From positions 62,001 through 126,000 of the forward strand of contig OX388310.1 of assembly GCA_947579605.1 (NCBI GenBank): a stretch of DNA of 64,000 bases, read 5' to 3'. The DNA is from Athripsodes cinereus. Taxonomy: Eukaryota > Arthropoda > Insecta > Trichoptera > Leptoceridae. Below are positions 33,858-45,776 of the stretch, piece after piece. The translations under genes and the position numbers were made by a program. The notes under the pieces are model-generated. The model was not told the DNA's origin, did no database searches, and saw nothing but the letters and a program-made list of their open reading frames with translations. Position 1 is the stretch's first letter, and every line of letters begins with the position of its first letter.

Positions 33858-35210
33858 CAGAGATGTGACGTATTTGAAATTAAAGTACTTAAAACACAAG
33901 TACAAAATACGTAAGTATTTTCTTTTTGTATTTCTAATACCTTTTAGTAAAAAGTATTTTGTATTTTATTTGAAATACTTTTTTTTTTGCGATGTACGTC
34001 GCTGCATACTGGAGTGGCAAGGTCTGAAGTCCGGACCCGAAAAGTAAGTAAGTAATACTTTTTTTGAGTATTTTGTATTTTACACAAAATACCTTTTTAT
34101 TTGTTTGAAACAAAATTCTGCCATTAATTGATATGCGCCTATGCAAGCTTTTTTTTATCATCAATTTGTTGAATTACGAATACAACTTTTCCATTAGAGT
34201 ACTCCATATTTGAGATATACACACATAATAATGATGATTGAACTAATTATACATGACCATTCCAAGGGCGCTGTGATTTCTTCTGAACTGCAGCGTTTTC
34301 AACTTTGTCTGCAGGCAATCTGTTACAGGCAAATGACGCTGAGACTCTGGTTCTCCTTTCTGTAAATTTAGAGGTATTTGCAATATTGAACTCTACGAGT
34401 TTGTTCACGGCATTAGAAGCTGAGCACAGTCTTCGACTCAAATTTTTGTCAGCGGAATAGGTCAGTGGGTGGTGTGCTACCTTGTGGACAGTGAGTCACA
34501 GTTTAAACTCCACTCTCTCTGAGACTCTCAGCTAGCGTAGACTTCTTAGTAGTGAAGTGATGTGGCAGCTCTGATTCTCTCTGTAAATGATTTGAAGGCA
34601 ACATTAAAAACCATCTGAAAACGATCAAGAAAGGTCTGGAGCAGTCCTGTATATAATATGATATTACAGTAGTCCGTACGATTTCAGATTCGGAGTATCC
34701 ATCCTGATTTATTCTGCAGCCCAAGTTCAGGAATTCTCTAACCTGCTTGATACTCACTCCATTTATGACTATTTTCGCAGTCGCCTCATCTCTTCGAACG
34801 ACCATGCATTTTGTTTTGTCTTTATTTATTTTTTATGTTGTATTTTGATAGTTCTTCCTAAGACTTTATTCAATTCATATTCATGATCTGCAAGCAATGC
34901 TTTATCGAATCATGTCAACCCTTTCTCCATTTATCTATACTCTTGTCCAGTTATTCATTTCTTCTATCTATTCATCAATGGCTCGCTGTATATAATAGTT
35001 AAAGAGTGCTGGAAATATTGAATACCCCTGTCTTACACCTTGTTTGACTATTTGTGAAAGGTATTTTAAATAAGTATTTTATATTACGTATTTTGTACAT
35101 AAATACCATTTCGAAAAAGTATTTAATATTTTGTATTTGAAATACAAAAATTCAAAAGTATTTGTATTTTGTATTTAAATACTTTTTTGAAAGTATTTAG
35201 CACATCTCTG
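33858..35210. mobile_element. hAT B: second hAT family, inserted inside hAT copy 2
   Basis: Termini CAGAGATGTG and CACATCTCTG with the target duplication GTTTTAAC (33850-33857 and 35211-35218). Subterminal regions are rich in AAATACTTTT/AAGTATTT repeats, a hallmark of a widespread non-autonomous hAT group. Its centre holds LINE-derived pieces. Confidence 0.88.
34247..35060 (-). pseudogene. RTE-type reverse transcriptase fragment inside hAT B
   Basis: Minus-strand remnants in order: a GVRQGYS-like RT motif near 35030, KINKDKTKCMVVRRDE near 34800, then INGVSIKQVREFLNLGCRINQDG at 34680-34760, with several stops and frame changes. Probably inserted in, or captured by, hAT B. Confidence 0.6.
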
Positions 35211-36363
35211 GTTTTAACCCAGAACAGTTTTAGTTTAGTGGGGCAATATATTCTATAATGTTGTTATTTATGTTTGTTTGTATGTACTATTTTGGAATAT
35301 TTAAAAAAAAATCAACTTAGACTTTTTTAGCTTAACCCATAGCAAAAAAATACATACTACAGGGATCAATGTTTAAACTCGTATTTTTAAATCAAATTGA
35401 CCAGAGACTTTATGAATTATTTATTCGAATTAGGTCGATGAGTGATTTTTTGATGCTATTTTTAAAAATACCAAATCACTCAAGCATTGTTAAAAGACTA
35501 TTCCAACGCGATTTGCAGTCAAACAATAAATTAAGCTCTCTTCCATGTTCCTTTTCAATATAGTTTTGAAGCATAGTATCATTCTTCAAAGATGCTCTTT
35601 TAAAAATAAGGACCACTACGAACTTTCTTTACGACTTCATTAATATTCCGGTCATTGGTCAAACTCACCATTACCGATTTTAATGATTAATCCTGAGTCC
35701 AGTTCTTCATTATCACCATCCAAACCATCAATAAAAGGCGATAGCCGTTTATGTATTAAATAAATAAATAAATAAAATATCATCACTGATAGGTTCATTT
35801 GCAGGTATTTTTCTATACAATAAATCACAAACGGCTAAGTGAATACCGTGTGCAAAACAAACTAGGTGCTTTGCATTAATAAGTTTTCCAACTGTAATTT
35901 GGACCATCAGTAACTATTGCCACAATATCGTATCTAGTGAGATATCGAACTCAGAATAGAGCTCTTTTAAGATACTGACACAAGCTTCGGATGTCAGTGA
36001 TTCATTGATGTGCTTGAGTCCCAAATATTTGACTTATTGTATAATTGTATTAATCCCGAAAATCCCGGGATTTCTTAAATTTAATCCCGAAAATTTCGGG
36101 ACTAAAATACGACCGGGATCCCCTAAATGTGAGTGACCTGATGATGGCGAATGACAAGGCGATGTACGTCGCTACATACTGGAGTGGCAAGGTCTGAAGT
36201 CCGGACCCGAAAAGTAAGAAGTAAGTATAATAAATTTTTGAAATCAATATTCTTTTTCTTATTTTCAATGTAATCCGTTACTTTTTGTGTATCCATGGAT
36301 TCAATGAATTAAAGAACTTTTTTATGCACACTATTTATTTTTAAATTTATTTATTTATTTATA

Positions 36364-36640
36364 TTTATTGAAAGAATTACAAAACTGAAGTGGGCGTGGG
36401 CGGGACATGTCGCTAGATTCACCGATCAAAGATGGACAAAGAGGGTAGTGGAGTGGAGACCTCGAGAAGATAAGAGAAGTAGAGGGAGACCGCCCACTAG
36501 ATGGTCGGATGACGTAAAGAGGATTGCTGGTGATTGGATTCAGAAGGCACAAGATAGAGCTGCCTGGAGAAATATGAGGGAGGCCTATGTTCAGCAGTGG
36601 ACAGTAGTGGCTGTATAGATAGATAGATAGATTTATTTTT
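36364..36640 (+). mobile_element. RTE-like LINE 3' end with (ATAG)n terminus
   Basis: 36370-36618 reads as the C-terminus of an RTE-type protein (KLKWAWAGHVARFTDQRW, SRGRPPTRWSDDVKRI, AYVQQWTVVAV stop). It is followed at once by TAGATAGATAGATAGAT, the short tandem repeat end usual for this group. 36641-37032 shows nothing further except likely 3' flank of the next gene, with a minus-strand AATAAA at about 36842. Confidence 0.75.
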
Positions 36641-37032
36641 AAAAGTTTTTATAATTCATTCTTTTTCTTGATGCTGAAAACAAGCTGCATATTCTCAATG
36701 CATATTAGCATAAATTTCTTAAAATATTGCTTGCGATAGCTTATAGATTTTTATAAAATTGTGTAGAGCTATTAAAGACTAGAAGTTCTAAGGTAATAAT
36801 AAATAAAATAAGTAATATATATTATTGGATATGCTTAACTTTTATTTACTTTCAATACTTATGTGTTTGGTTTCCATAAAGTTATTTTTTATTTTATTTT
36901 TATTTTATAGAGACACTCACAGAAAACTGACAACACAATACATACATAAATTACAAACATACAAATGGAGGAAAGTATAATAGGTAGGTAGGTACTGTGC
37001 AATTGTTTGTGAGTTGGTGCAAAAAACTCTAC

Positions 37033-40000
37033 TCAATAATCCATGAATATTTCTTCTCCTACATCAAAGTTGGTTGGGCGATTGTTTCCTCTATTTTGGT
37101 TTCTATTCATCCCTGTGTTTGGTGCTTGACCAGCTGGTTTACTTGGCATATTTGCGGCTTGTCCGTTGGCTGGTCTATTTTGATTATTTTGTCCCTGGTT
37201 GTTCAAGTTTGGTCCTTGTCCATTATTTGGTCTGTTCTGATTATTTTGTCCTTGATTATTAAAATTAGGACCTTGACTATTTTGACCTTGATTGTTGGGC
37301 GGTCTCTGAAAAATGGTAAAAAATATTTAGTCCTTCGGTAACTGGAAGTTTTATTCAAAAAATGTTATGTAAATAATTTGAGAGTGTGCTTTTGTGATAA
37401 CAAAACAATAAAATCTGAAGAAAATATCTTTTTAATTTGTTAAGAAGAAAACGGCTCCAAAATTAATAAAGAGCGTGTTTATAGTAGATAGACAAATACG
37501 TTATTTTCACACTGAAACCCCCAACCAAAATTTTAAAATATTTTATGTGACGTTATGATTAAAAAGAAGTAATACATTCTTTAGTTAAAATCTCGCCACT
37601 GCAGATCTATAATTTTTTTATGAAAATTGATTTGTTAATTTTATTGTAGGTAAAATACATACATACATATATTATAACATATTGGTTAGGTATTACATAT
37701 ACAAGTAGGTACCTACATAAGTAAGATTCAGCGATAGATAAAAAATGAAAATACCTACTGTAGCAAAAAAAAATGAAAAATGCTAAGAAAATTTTGAAGG
37801 CAGATATTTCAGGCACATTGCTGGTATTTTGGACTCGCGTTTAGAGCCTAAATCCTCTGATAAAGTGGATATCTGGATAAGTGATTTATTTCCGGCTTTC
37901 TGTGTTCATGAATGATCGTATTCATTCAACAGCGCTGCAAGGCTAATTTTCCGCGAAGGTAAGGGTTGTCACATCACACCTTTGCTGGAAAAGTTGCGCT
38001 GGTTGAGAGTAGGGGAAAGGGTCCAATACAAACTGTGCCTTATTGTCTACAAAGGCTTTGAATAATACGATACCTCATTCAATTTCTGAGCTCTGTGTTC
38101 TCAAAATACCTGCACTCAGCTAAGACATCCACCAACATGCTAAACGAGATCAATAGAGCAAACAAGTCTTGCTTCTATGATAGGGCTTTTGGTGTCGCAG
38201 AACCCGTCATCTGTGCTCTTCAAAACGATTGCCAATCCCCCCTGAATATGGAATCATTACTGAGTATGACATCCGAACCAATCCATTTGTCCCTTCTCAA
38301 ATCGATAAAGGCAAATTTTATTGTTCTCTAATAACTATCTTCTCCCTGACAATTTATTAACATTTAGAGACTGTTTTTGGCACAAATCATCCTTATAGGG
38401 TGCTATGCCACAAATGAAAAAAAAAACCGTCATCTGGAACCGACTCCCCGAGGACCAATCAATAGCAACGTTCAGGAGTAAGTTGAAGACATCGCTCTTC
38501 CAGTATTTTTGTATGTATTAAGTATATGCTGTTATGTTTCAATAAATAATAAAATAACAAGCTTCTCCGGGTTGTCTGGCCCTCTCCGCTCCAAATAATG
38601 CAGGACACGGCGCATACATAAATATGGTAGACAGTGTTTCCTTTAATTTAAGTTCTGCAAGAATGGACAAATTTGTTCTATGTGTTGTCCACGGTACATA
38701 TGCGCAGTAGACGCCTCCAGCACCACATTTCGAAATCATCTTTTCCAGATTTGATAGTCGAGGATTCGGCTGGATATAAGAATATAAAAGAACCGATGCT
38801 TTCACCAGCCTGATCTTCGTAGGATATCACATAGGTGTATTGAGATAATTTTGTGGGGTTAGTGACAATTGTATACTTGTAACTAAATTCCAAGTCACTT
38901 TTTTGTAGCTATGTTAACAAATATATACCTACCTAAGTATTTAATTTTCAAACATTGAGATTAATCATGTCATAAACATTAAGCTCCCCACGCAGGGGTA
39001 AAATCTTTTCAGTTAGAACAAAACACACAACTAGTTGGTAGGCATAATTCATTATAATACTGACGTATATTAAGTTGTGGTATAATATACATACATACAT
39101 ACATATAATTATATATTTTGTAAGACCACACCCAGACAAAGATATAATAATGTAACACATTAGTATGAAGTACAGGAGGTAGTTGTACCGTATCTTCTTC
39201 ACTAGTACTCTCCTGATTAGAATTCTGTTCCTCCGAGTCTTCATCCGTTATGTTTTTGCAGCGCTCCATCACTTGTACGCAATACGCTCTTGTCTACAAT
39301 GTTATAAATAAATAATGTGTACCTACTCCTAAGTACTAATATTAAAGCAAGCAATAAAGTTTCGTAGGTACTTTTAAGCTGGCGAATACTTGAGGATAAT
39401 ATCATAAGCATACCAAATGTTTTCGAGATCACATACCTTACATAAATTTAATATGTATAGACTTGCAGGATTATGTGACATTATTATAGTTTAGGACTTC
39501 TCTATACTCGTATGAATACGAGTAGCACGAACAATTTATTAATAAGTTATCAAGACATCTAGATGGTCTTATTATTGGTATTTTGCATACCTGATTTGCA
39601 GGTAGGTAATTATCTACTGTAACTAACACTGTTTTTATATATGAAAAGCAATAACTACATATATCATAGATTGTAGATGTGATAATGCAGACTCACCTGG
39701 TTCGTATTTTCCCTGCTGTCTCTCTCTCTGCTTCCTCCTCTCCTTCTGGTCATTTGTTTGCAGCGGTCATACTCCCTCATGCATTGTCTTCTTTCGTCTC
39801 GTTCCTGTAACCACACACATTGTATTGGGCTATTTCAAACTATATTACTTCCGCGTCATGTTGTCATAAAATTGTTTTTTTTTTTTTATTTATGTTAAAG
39901 CGCATTACAGATGTTCAATAAACATAATCAGAACACTTAGCAAAATTCACACTAATAATCAAACATCCAGACTATGCACACAATATCTATAGAACAGACA

Positions 40001-40810
40001 TCACGCAAACACTCACAGATAGATCCAACATTCACACCATTACAATTTACTCAATAAAAAATCCTTAAATATATACATTTATGTATGATGATGATATATT
40101 TATAAAACAATCATACATAAAATCAAAAAAATATCTCACTCCAGTAAAGAAAAACAAAATAAAATAAAATAAGATATAAAAACAATCCGACACTCAACCC
40201 ACTCCAAGACTCCCAATCTGCTTTTTGAATTTATGACTTGTGGTCTCTATTAATTCATATTGTGAAAAGTTCTTGTTATAAATGTCACACATTCTATATA
40301 TTGAATTTCTAAAGCCTGGATATAAAATGGAAAGCATGATCTAGTTTGAGTAGGTAATCTAAAATATTATATACGATTATGTAGTGTACCTACTGAACTG
40401 CTACCACAATATTCATATAAAATAAAAAAGACAATTGTTTATTGTAAGTGCTGTGTGATTCATTATCATTCTTTTTAAATGAAGTACATAGTGTGTGGAT
40501 TTTTTGTTACCATTGAGTTTTCTCGGCTCTCTCCAGATTCCCTGTAACAAAATGAGATTCATTAAAGTGATTCTACTGAATATTTTTTGCAAAGTTTTGT
40601 TTAGATGTTATTCCAAAATTATTTTCAAGTAGGTAGGTATATTAATTTTGTAAAAAATTGTAAATAGCAGTAGATGGTGATTGCAGATTGGTTTAAAGGT
40701 ATATACTTGCTAAGTATCTATTGAGAATCGTCTTACTTGTGCTTGTGTTTGGCCTCCACCACAAGGACTGCACATACCATTAGGAAGCAAAGCAGCACCA
40801 CTTTATTCAT
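37033..40810 (-). CDS. secreted Asn/Gln/Gly-rich protein, five exons (reconstructed)
   Basis: Exons on the minus strand: 40810-40737, 40541-40511, 39804-39697, 39293-39189 and 37305-37033. All introns are GT/AG; the first junction is phase 2 and the rest phase 0. The total is 591 nt, 196 residues plus stop. Exon 1 encodes a signal peptide (MNKVVLLCFLMVCAVLVVEA). Exons 3 and 4, both phase-symmetric and 36 and 35 codons long, carry related motifs CMREYDRCKQMT and CVQVMERCKNIT (C-x6-C), suggesting exon duplication. Exon 5 is low complexity (repeats such as NNQGQNNQNRP) and ends EEIFMDY. Function unknown; an extracellular matrix, cuticle, cement or salivary role is plausible. I know no family for it. 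Transposon fragments sit in its introns. Confidence 0.78.
37925..38525 (+). mobile_element. L2/CR1-like LINE 3' fragment in intron 4 of the secreted gene
   Basis: Plus-strand remnants NSAARLIFREGKG, LLEKLRWLRVGERVQYKL and, after frame breaks, VWNRLPEDQSIATFRSKL are the C-terminal signature of L2/CR1 reverse transcriptases. Opposite in strand to the host gene. Confidence 0.7.
39884..40330 (-). repeat. LINE 3' tail in intron 2 of the secreted gene
   Basis: Starts with a T-run and continues GCGCATTACAGATGTTCAAT; the same sequence, split by an insertion, recurs at 49975-51005. CAATCTGCTTTTTGAATTTA and GTTCTTGTTATAAATGTCAC are shared landmarks. Confidence 0.6.
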
Positions 40811-41350
40811 TTTTGGAAGAATATCGTAGGCAGGTACCTACCAACTATTTGATAAAATTATTTTCCTCGATTTCTACACCAACCTAACACTTGAATAGAG
40901 ACTGAATTAGGAGAAAACAGTATGAAGATATATTATGTACTATGCTCTGATGATTTAACCCTCGTTATTTTGTTTAACACAGTGACAAGAAGATGGCTGT
41001 TCTGTAATATTTATAGAATTATTCTGTCAACTGTCCGCGAGCTAATTTCAATGTAAATATTGATTTTATACAATTACTGTGAAATAAAATTTGCATAATA
41101 TCTGTGTTTTTACTAAATATGTTTTATTTACCTACTGTTGGTAGACATAAAAATTTAAGAGTAGGTTTATAATATTCAATTATAATACGTAGATTAGATT
41201 CAATGGCAGAATTACCTGTTTAAAGGGGATATTCATTCCTGAGCCGGCTGAAGGTGTAAGTAAGTCTGGAAATGTATTTGTAGGTATGTAGGCAGAATGT
41301 AATATCGTGAAGTACGAGTAGGTATTATAATATGGAATTGATGTAGGAAA

Positions 41351-41580
41351 TATTGAATTAATTGAAATAAAACACTTATTAGTAGTATATCCACGGTGAC
41401 TTTTTATTGGACGCGAGCCGGCTTTCAAGAGCTTCCGCTCTCATCATCAGGCTGGCGAAAAGTCTGATGATGAGAGCCAGCCTGATGATGAGAGCGGAAG
41501 CTCTTGAAAGCCGGCTCGCGTCCAATAAAAAGTCACCGTGGATATACTACTAATAAGTGTTTTATTTTAATTAATTCAAC
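41351..41580. repeat. foldback repeat with hammerhead-like cores, second family
   Basis: Arms of about 100 bp, inverted and nearly perfect, around a loop near 41460. Each arm read outward contains CTGATGATGAGAGCGGAAGC, TTGAAA (41504-41509 on the plus strand) and AGCCGGCTC. In hammerhead terms these would be the CUGAUGA box (41482-41488), a stem II hairpin, GAAA, and a very short palindromic stem III ending U-C. Stem I pairing is weak. Confidence 0.6.
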
Positions 41581-41605
41581 ATGAATTTCCACCAAGTACC
41601 GTCGG

Positions 41606-42064
41606 TTGAAAATATCAACTTTATCAAGTAGGCAATATTCTCTAAATAATTATAGGCAATATATTAAATATTCTCCAACTCCAAATGCAATAAAAGTCTA
41701 TGAGAATATATTGATAATATTTATCAGTATTTTTCGCAACTGTAACAGTGTAGTATTAAAAAATAATTATTATGTATTATCAGATGAATATGAATATTCA
41801 GAAATTGCCGAAATAACAAGGCATGGTATGACTGTATGAGAAATTATTATTGTTACTATCATCTTAAAAACTTTACCCTGCACTAAGACCATAATAACTT
41901 TTAGTCAAGGTGATCTCAGAAGGAAGAAAAACATAGCATAATCTAAAAAAAGCAAAAGAGAAAAAAAAATACAAAAGAGACATCGTAAAAAGGAAATAGC
42001 AAAATCAAAGGAGAGTCTTAATTCCGACGATACGGAATATGTAATACAAAAATGGAAAAGTAAA
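41606..42064 (+). other. possible short coding exons, unassigned
   Basis: 41606-41839 is open and ends near AGGCATG|GTATGA, a possible donor. 41938-42064 is unusually rich in Lys/Arg/Glu codons in one frame (KSKREKKIQKRHRKKEIAKS, then SDDTEYVIQKWKSK and stop), with AATAAATAAA at 42088. One in-frame stop precedes the basic stretch, so a splice would be needed. No family recognised; could be chance. Confidence 0.2.
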
Positions 42065-42089
42065 TAATTGTAGATGTTTCGCGTTTAAT

Positions 42090-44477
42090 AAATAAATCAA
42101 AAACATTTTATAAGCACCAGTCATAATTCACGAGTCTTAAGATGTTCTAGTTGATGGCATAATATTATATACCTACACTTAGCTATGTACATAGACATCT
42201 ATACTATGATAATAATAATATTGTAACAAGTAATACGTGTTGCAACAGAGTTATTGTGATGTGATAATGAAAAGAATAAACATTGCAGATAGATATCATG
42301 TCGCGTCCAATAAATAAATTGTAAATATTGCAGATGTGCACCCTGCAGAGGTGGTAATCCTATACAGTAAAGCATTGTGACATAACACATATGTACAATA
42401 TATCTCACGAAGGCCCCTCGGACCAGCCCATTCCTCCATACGGATCAGATGTACAGAATAAGGAGCTATCAAGAGTGTCGTATAACATGTGTATGTAAAT
42501 ATTGTCAAACATGACAAACACAAGTGTCGATAGTATGAGGTAGTATGAGGTACCTACCCACTGGACATCACTCACTCACTCACTCATCCAACAGTTTGCG
42601 AGAAACCGGTCCTCTTTCGCACAACCTGTTGATTCTAAGAATTTGAATGATGTTTTTAAAAAACAAATTATTAATTCAACAATAATATTATTAGGTATGC
42701 AGTTAATTTATTCCGCGATAAACTTAATTATAAAATGAATTTTAGAATAATTATTATATAATGTCTAGTAGGTAGTTCCTAGAATAATGTTTTGGTATTG
42801 GTGTAAATACTTTATAATGATCATAGACTTGTAGGTAGGTAATCTAGAAAATTTACAAGCACTTTTCATTTTGTTTCAGCCATTATTTTAATTATTGTAC
42901 CGGAAAATTTACCGAGAGGAAAATTCGTCGACAAATACAAAAGAAAATAATGGTGGCGAGCTTGGGACTTGTTCATAGGGAATAAGGTGGGCAATATTTA
43001 CACAGTACGTCACATTATAAGGATAGTTTCTCTGATTTATACAGGGTGATTAGCAGAACGTTAAACAAACTGATAGAGCACAAGTACCTTTATAAGAGGG
43101 ATCAATTAGATCATTTTGTGGGCACCTACTCAAAAGTTATTCAGTGTGTCAAATTCAATTATCGGTCAATTTTTCGTCATTGAATTTTCCTAGACCCATT
43201 TGATTGTCTACAACGAATTTGCACAATCAATAATAAAAGTAAAAAAAAAACTCATTAGAATGTTTTATATCTAAGTATGTAAATTTTATAAACATTTCAC
43301 ATTTTAGTTACATATAGGATCTTACATTTCAGTTAGGTACCTACCTATCTATATAATATACCTACATATGATGTAGGTAGGTAGATCATGTAAACGTTTT
43401 TTTGTTTATCAGAATATTTTCCCATTATGTAGGTAATACCTATCAAAATTCGTCAGCAAGTGTTAAAACTGTATTAAAAAAACTGTGAGGGCGACGATTG
43501 CCCCTCTTAGAATCTTGAAAATAGTAGTAAGGTGGGGAAAATCATTATTTAAGTATGGAAAATGCGCATCAAAGAGGGATGCTGCCCCCTGCATAAACAA
43601 ACAATAAACATATTGTCCTAATAAGCAATTAATACAAATACTCTAGATATTTTAATTTATTTATTTATCCTTGTTAACAACATGAAACTATAGATGATAT
43701 TCTGTTCAATGTGAAAGGAAACACATTATTATATTTTTTATTATAAGTCAGGTGGTATTAACCAGTTCCTATATTCCTATTCGTATGTATAGTAGGTATG
43801 TATGTAGTTACACTCATAGATTAAATTATGTAGATAATATAAATCTCAAAATTCTGATAACTTTGACCATCCTGCAGCCACTACTTATTCTATAAATGCT
43901 TGTATAGCGCAGGTACATCTACTGTATGTATATTATGTATGTAGATACTTATGTATATTGTGACGTCAATGTTCTGGGAGTGCTGAATGGTGATCCTGCC
44001 AGATGCTGGAGATCAGGATGGGGGACGTCAATCAGCTGTACGGAGAATAAATTATTTATATGTATAGGTAAGTACCTATACACATACATGAGTAGTCTGT
44101 AATTGATGTTCTAGTTGCACGAATCACGTCACGTGACATATTCCTATGACAATAATTCACTCCATTAAATATTTATGATGCTATCAATATAAATGATGTG
44201 CCACCATATTATTATTATCAGGAATATATTATTTACATATTTATTTACAGAATAACGACCAAAATAGCTTTTACAGTGCAATAACAATACAATATACGCA
44301 CTCGAAATAATAATAAAAAATATCAACAAATAACAACAGTCGATGGATAACAGAACCGTGAAAATAAAGAAGAAAAATATAAAGAAAAATACACAATTAA
44401 ACAAAAAATAATAGCTCCAGCGAATCATCAGTGGAAGACGTGTATGTATGTATGTAGTGTATGTACCTACATTGTAC
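42090..44477. other. intergenic, no gene supported
   Basis: AT-rich sequence with many TAGGTACCTAC-type simple motifs. A possible acceptor (TTTGTTTCAG, 42881) precedes a 34-codon basic open stretch to about 42983, unsupported by anything else. Confidence 0.35.
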
Positions 44478-44731
44478 CTACTCCGCTTGCAGCACATCTC
44501 TTCACAGCATGCAGCTATACCTGCTCTGAATAAGTAATTACAGAAGATAACCACTTCAGTGATGTGTACATACAGCATCTACTAAGTATATATATATGAC
44601 AGGGTTATACCTATATATATCATCATCACCAGCACGTTGCTTCTTTTGCGGGGCAGACAGAAAGAATTGATTTTTTTCGTTTCCATCACCGTCATACATA
44701 TCCTCGTACACTCTCCTCAATACGTGTTCCT
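44478..44731 (-). CDS. candidate exon pair for a small cysteine-rich peptide
   Basis: Two exon-like segments on the minus strand: 44731-44611 (donor GTATAA) and 44525-44478 (acceptor TTATTCAG, donor GTACAA). Phases agree across the 85-bp intron. The first encodes EEHVLRRVYEDMYDGDGNEK and a dibasic KKQR; the second encodes RAGIAACCEEMCCKRS. The CC-x3-C spacing following GI resembles the start of an insulin/relaxin A-chain, but the last A-chain cysteine and the B-chain exon were not found. Peptide-hormone, other cysteine-rich peptide, or chance are all possible. Confidence 0.3.
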
Positions 44732-44956
44732 CTTGTGGGGGATAAATATAATTATTAGTATAAAGGTATGTATGTATATACATACATTTGATATACGTCA
44801 GTGTCATACATAGCTATAAAAATAACAACTTTCTTTTCTTTAGTACTATAAAAATATATTCCTCCTAAGCTTACAGGGACGAAATAAGTTGATTTAATGA
44901 AAATTATCAAATAAAATAAATATTCATTATTATTGTTTATTAGTATTACTGTTGAG

Positions 44957-45010
44957 AATGACTAACGCACGACCAGTTTCCAGACTCCGAGTTCGCATCA
45001 TCAGGTATAC
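44957..45010 (-). repeat. single hammerhead-like motif
   Basis: On the minus strand CCTGATGATGCG, a hairpin (ACTC/GAGT) and GGAAACTGGTCGTGCG follow the same order as the foldback repeats at 23 and 41 kb. Confidence 0.35.
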
Positions 45011-45776
45011 TGAAACGTACTGATCTATACTGAAACGCCTGAAACCAACATGACCCCACCTACCCCTACACCTTCACTGTAAATCCTAGGTAGGTATATT
45101 TATACATACCTACTATAGGAAGGTACTATGTTCAGAAAGTATACCTAACTGTATAGCTGTAGGTAATACAACATATTGTAGGAAGATTTATGGAACAAAG
45201 TGGGTTCTGTGGAAAATAGTCACAGTCAAGTTCTAAGAACAACTTGTTTTATGAGTGATATCATATTGTGAGCGAATCAGTGAAGCGAAGATATTTCTAT
45301 GTACTAGGTAGATTCCTATATAGATACCTATAGTTACACAAAATTATTATTTATCTTTGTATAATATGTTTATTAGGCACATGGGTACTTACTCATTAGG
45401 TACATTACTCGTTTAATTGATAATCATTTCACTAGCCTCAGGACATGAGTGTCTAGAAGACATACCAATATGTACCTACCCACCTACATACATTACAATA
45501 TTATCTACATACTATTACACAGTTACCCATATGTATGTAAGTATTTATAGTATGAATCATCTTACCCACTTTATACCATAGTGACAAATAGATACTGTTT
45601 TACATTATTATTTAAGTCACAAATAATAAGCAGGATCGCTGGCTGCTCCATTTGTGGAGTATGCCGTGATTGTATGAATGATTTTATAATAACAGTTCCC
45701 GCATTTTGGAACCAAAACTTCTTGTGAATAATAATCTCGTCCATTAAATACCCACGCATTCTTCAGGATGTTATTA

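Larger units (their letters stand above)
33519..36125 (-). mobile_element. hAT element, copy 2 (same family as 18684-20851)
   Basis: Ends TAGGGGATTCGATCCCG and GACCGGGATCCCCTA, with the 8-bp duplication AATGTGAG on both sides (33511-33518 and 36126-36133). Internal sequence 35360-36110 is the reverse complement of much of copy 1 (for example the GGCAATAGTTACTGATGGT and GTCGCAAAGAAAGTTCG regions), so it is inserted in the opposite orientation. Transposase is decayed. It carries hAT B inside. Confidence 0.92.
33116..36222 (+). mobile_element. LINE E 3' fragment interrupted by nested hAT elements
   Basis: 33118-33510 encodes the C-terminal tail of a non-LTR reverse transcriptase (MAPPRLGSRKSFL, RRKWGFLDG-like WGFLDGEDASCDCGEEQ, HLLQCPLM). 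The frame continues after the hAT insertion at 36134 (DLMMANDKAMYVATYWSGKV, stop near 36199). The 3' end GTCCGGACCCGAAAAGTAAG is followed by short TAAG-type repeats. It begins directly after the SINE copy. A short extra copy of the same 3' end lies at 33992-34050. Confidence 0.75.

Noticed and set aside
45571..45759. Small minus-strand frame near 45.6 kb
   Set aside because: No domain, no splice or signal features; probably part of a decayed LINE.
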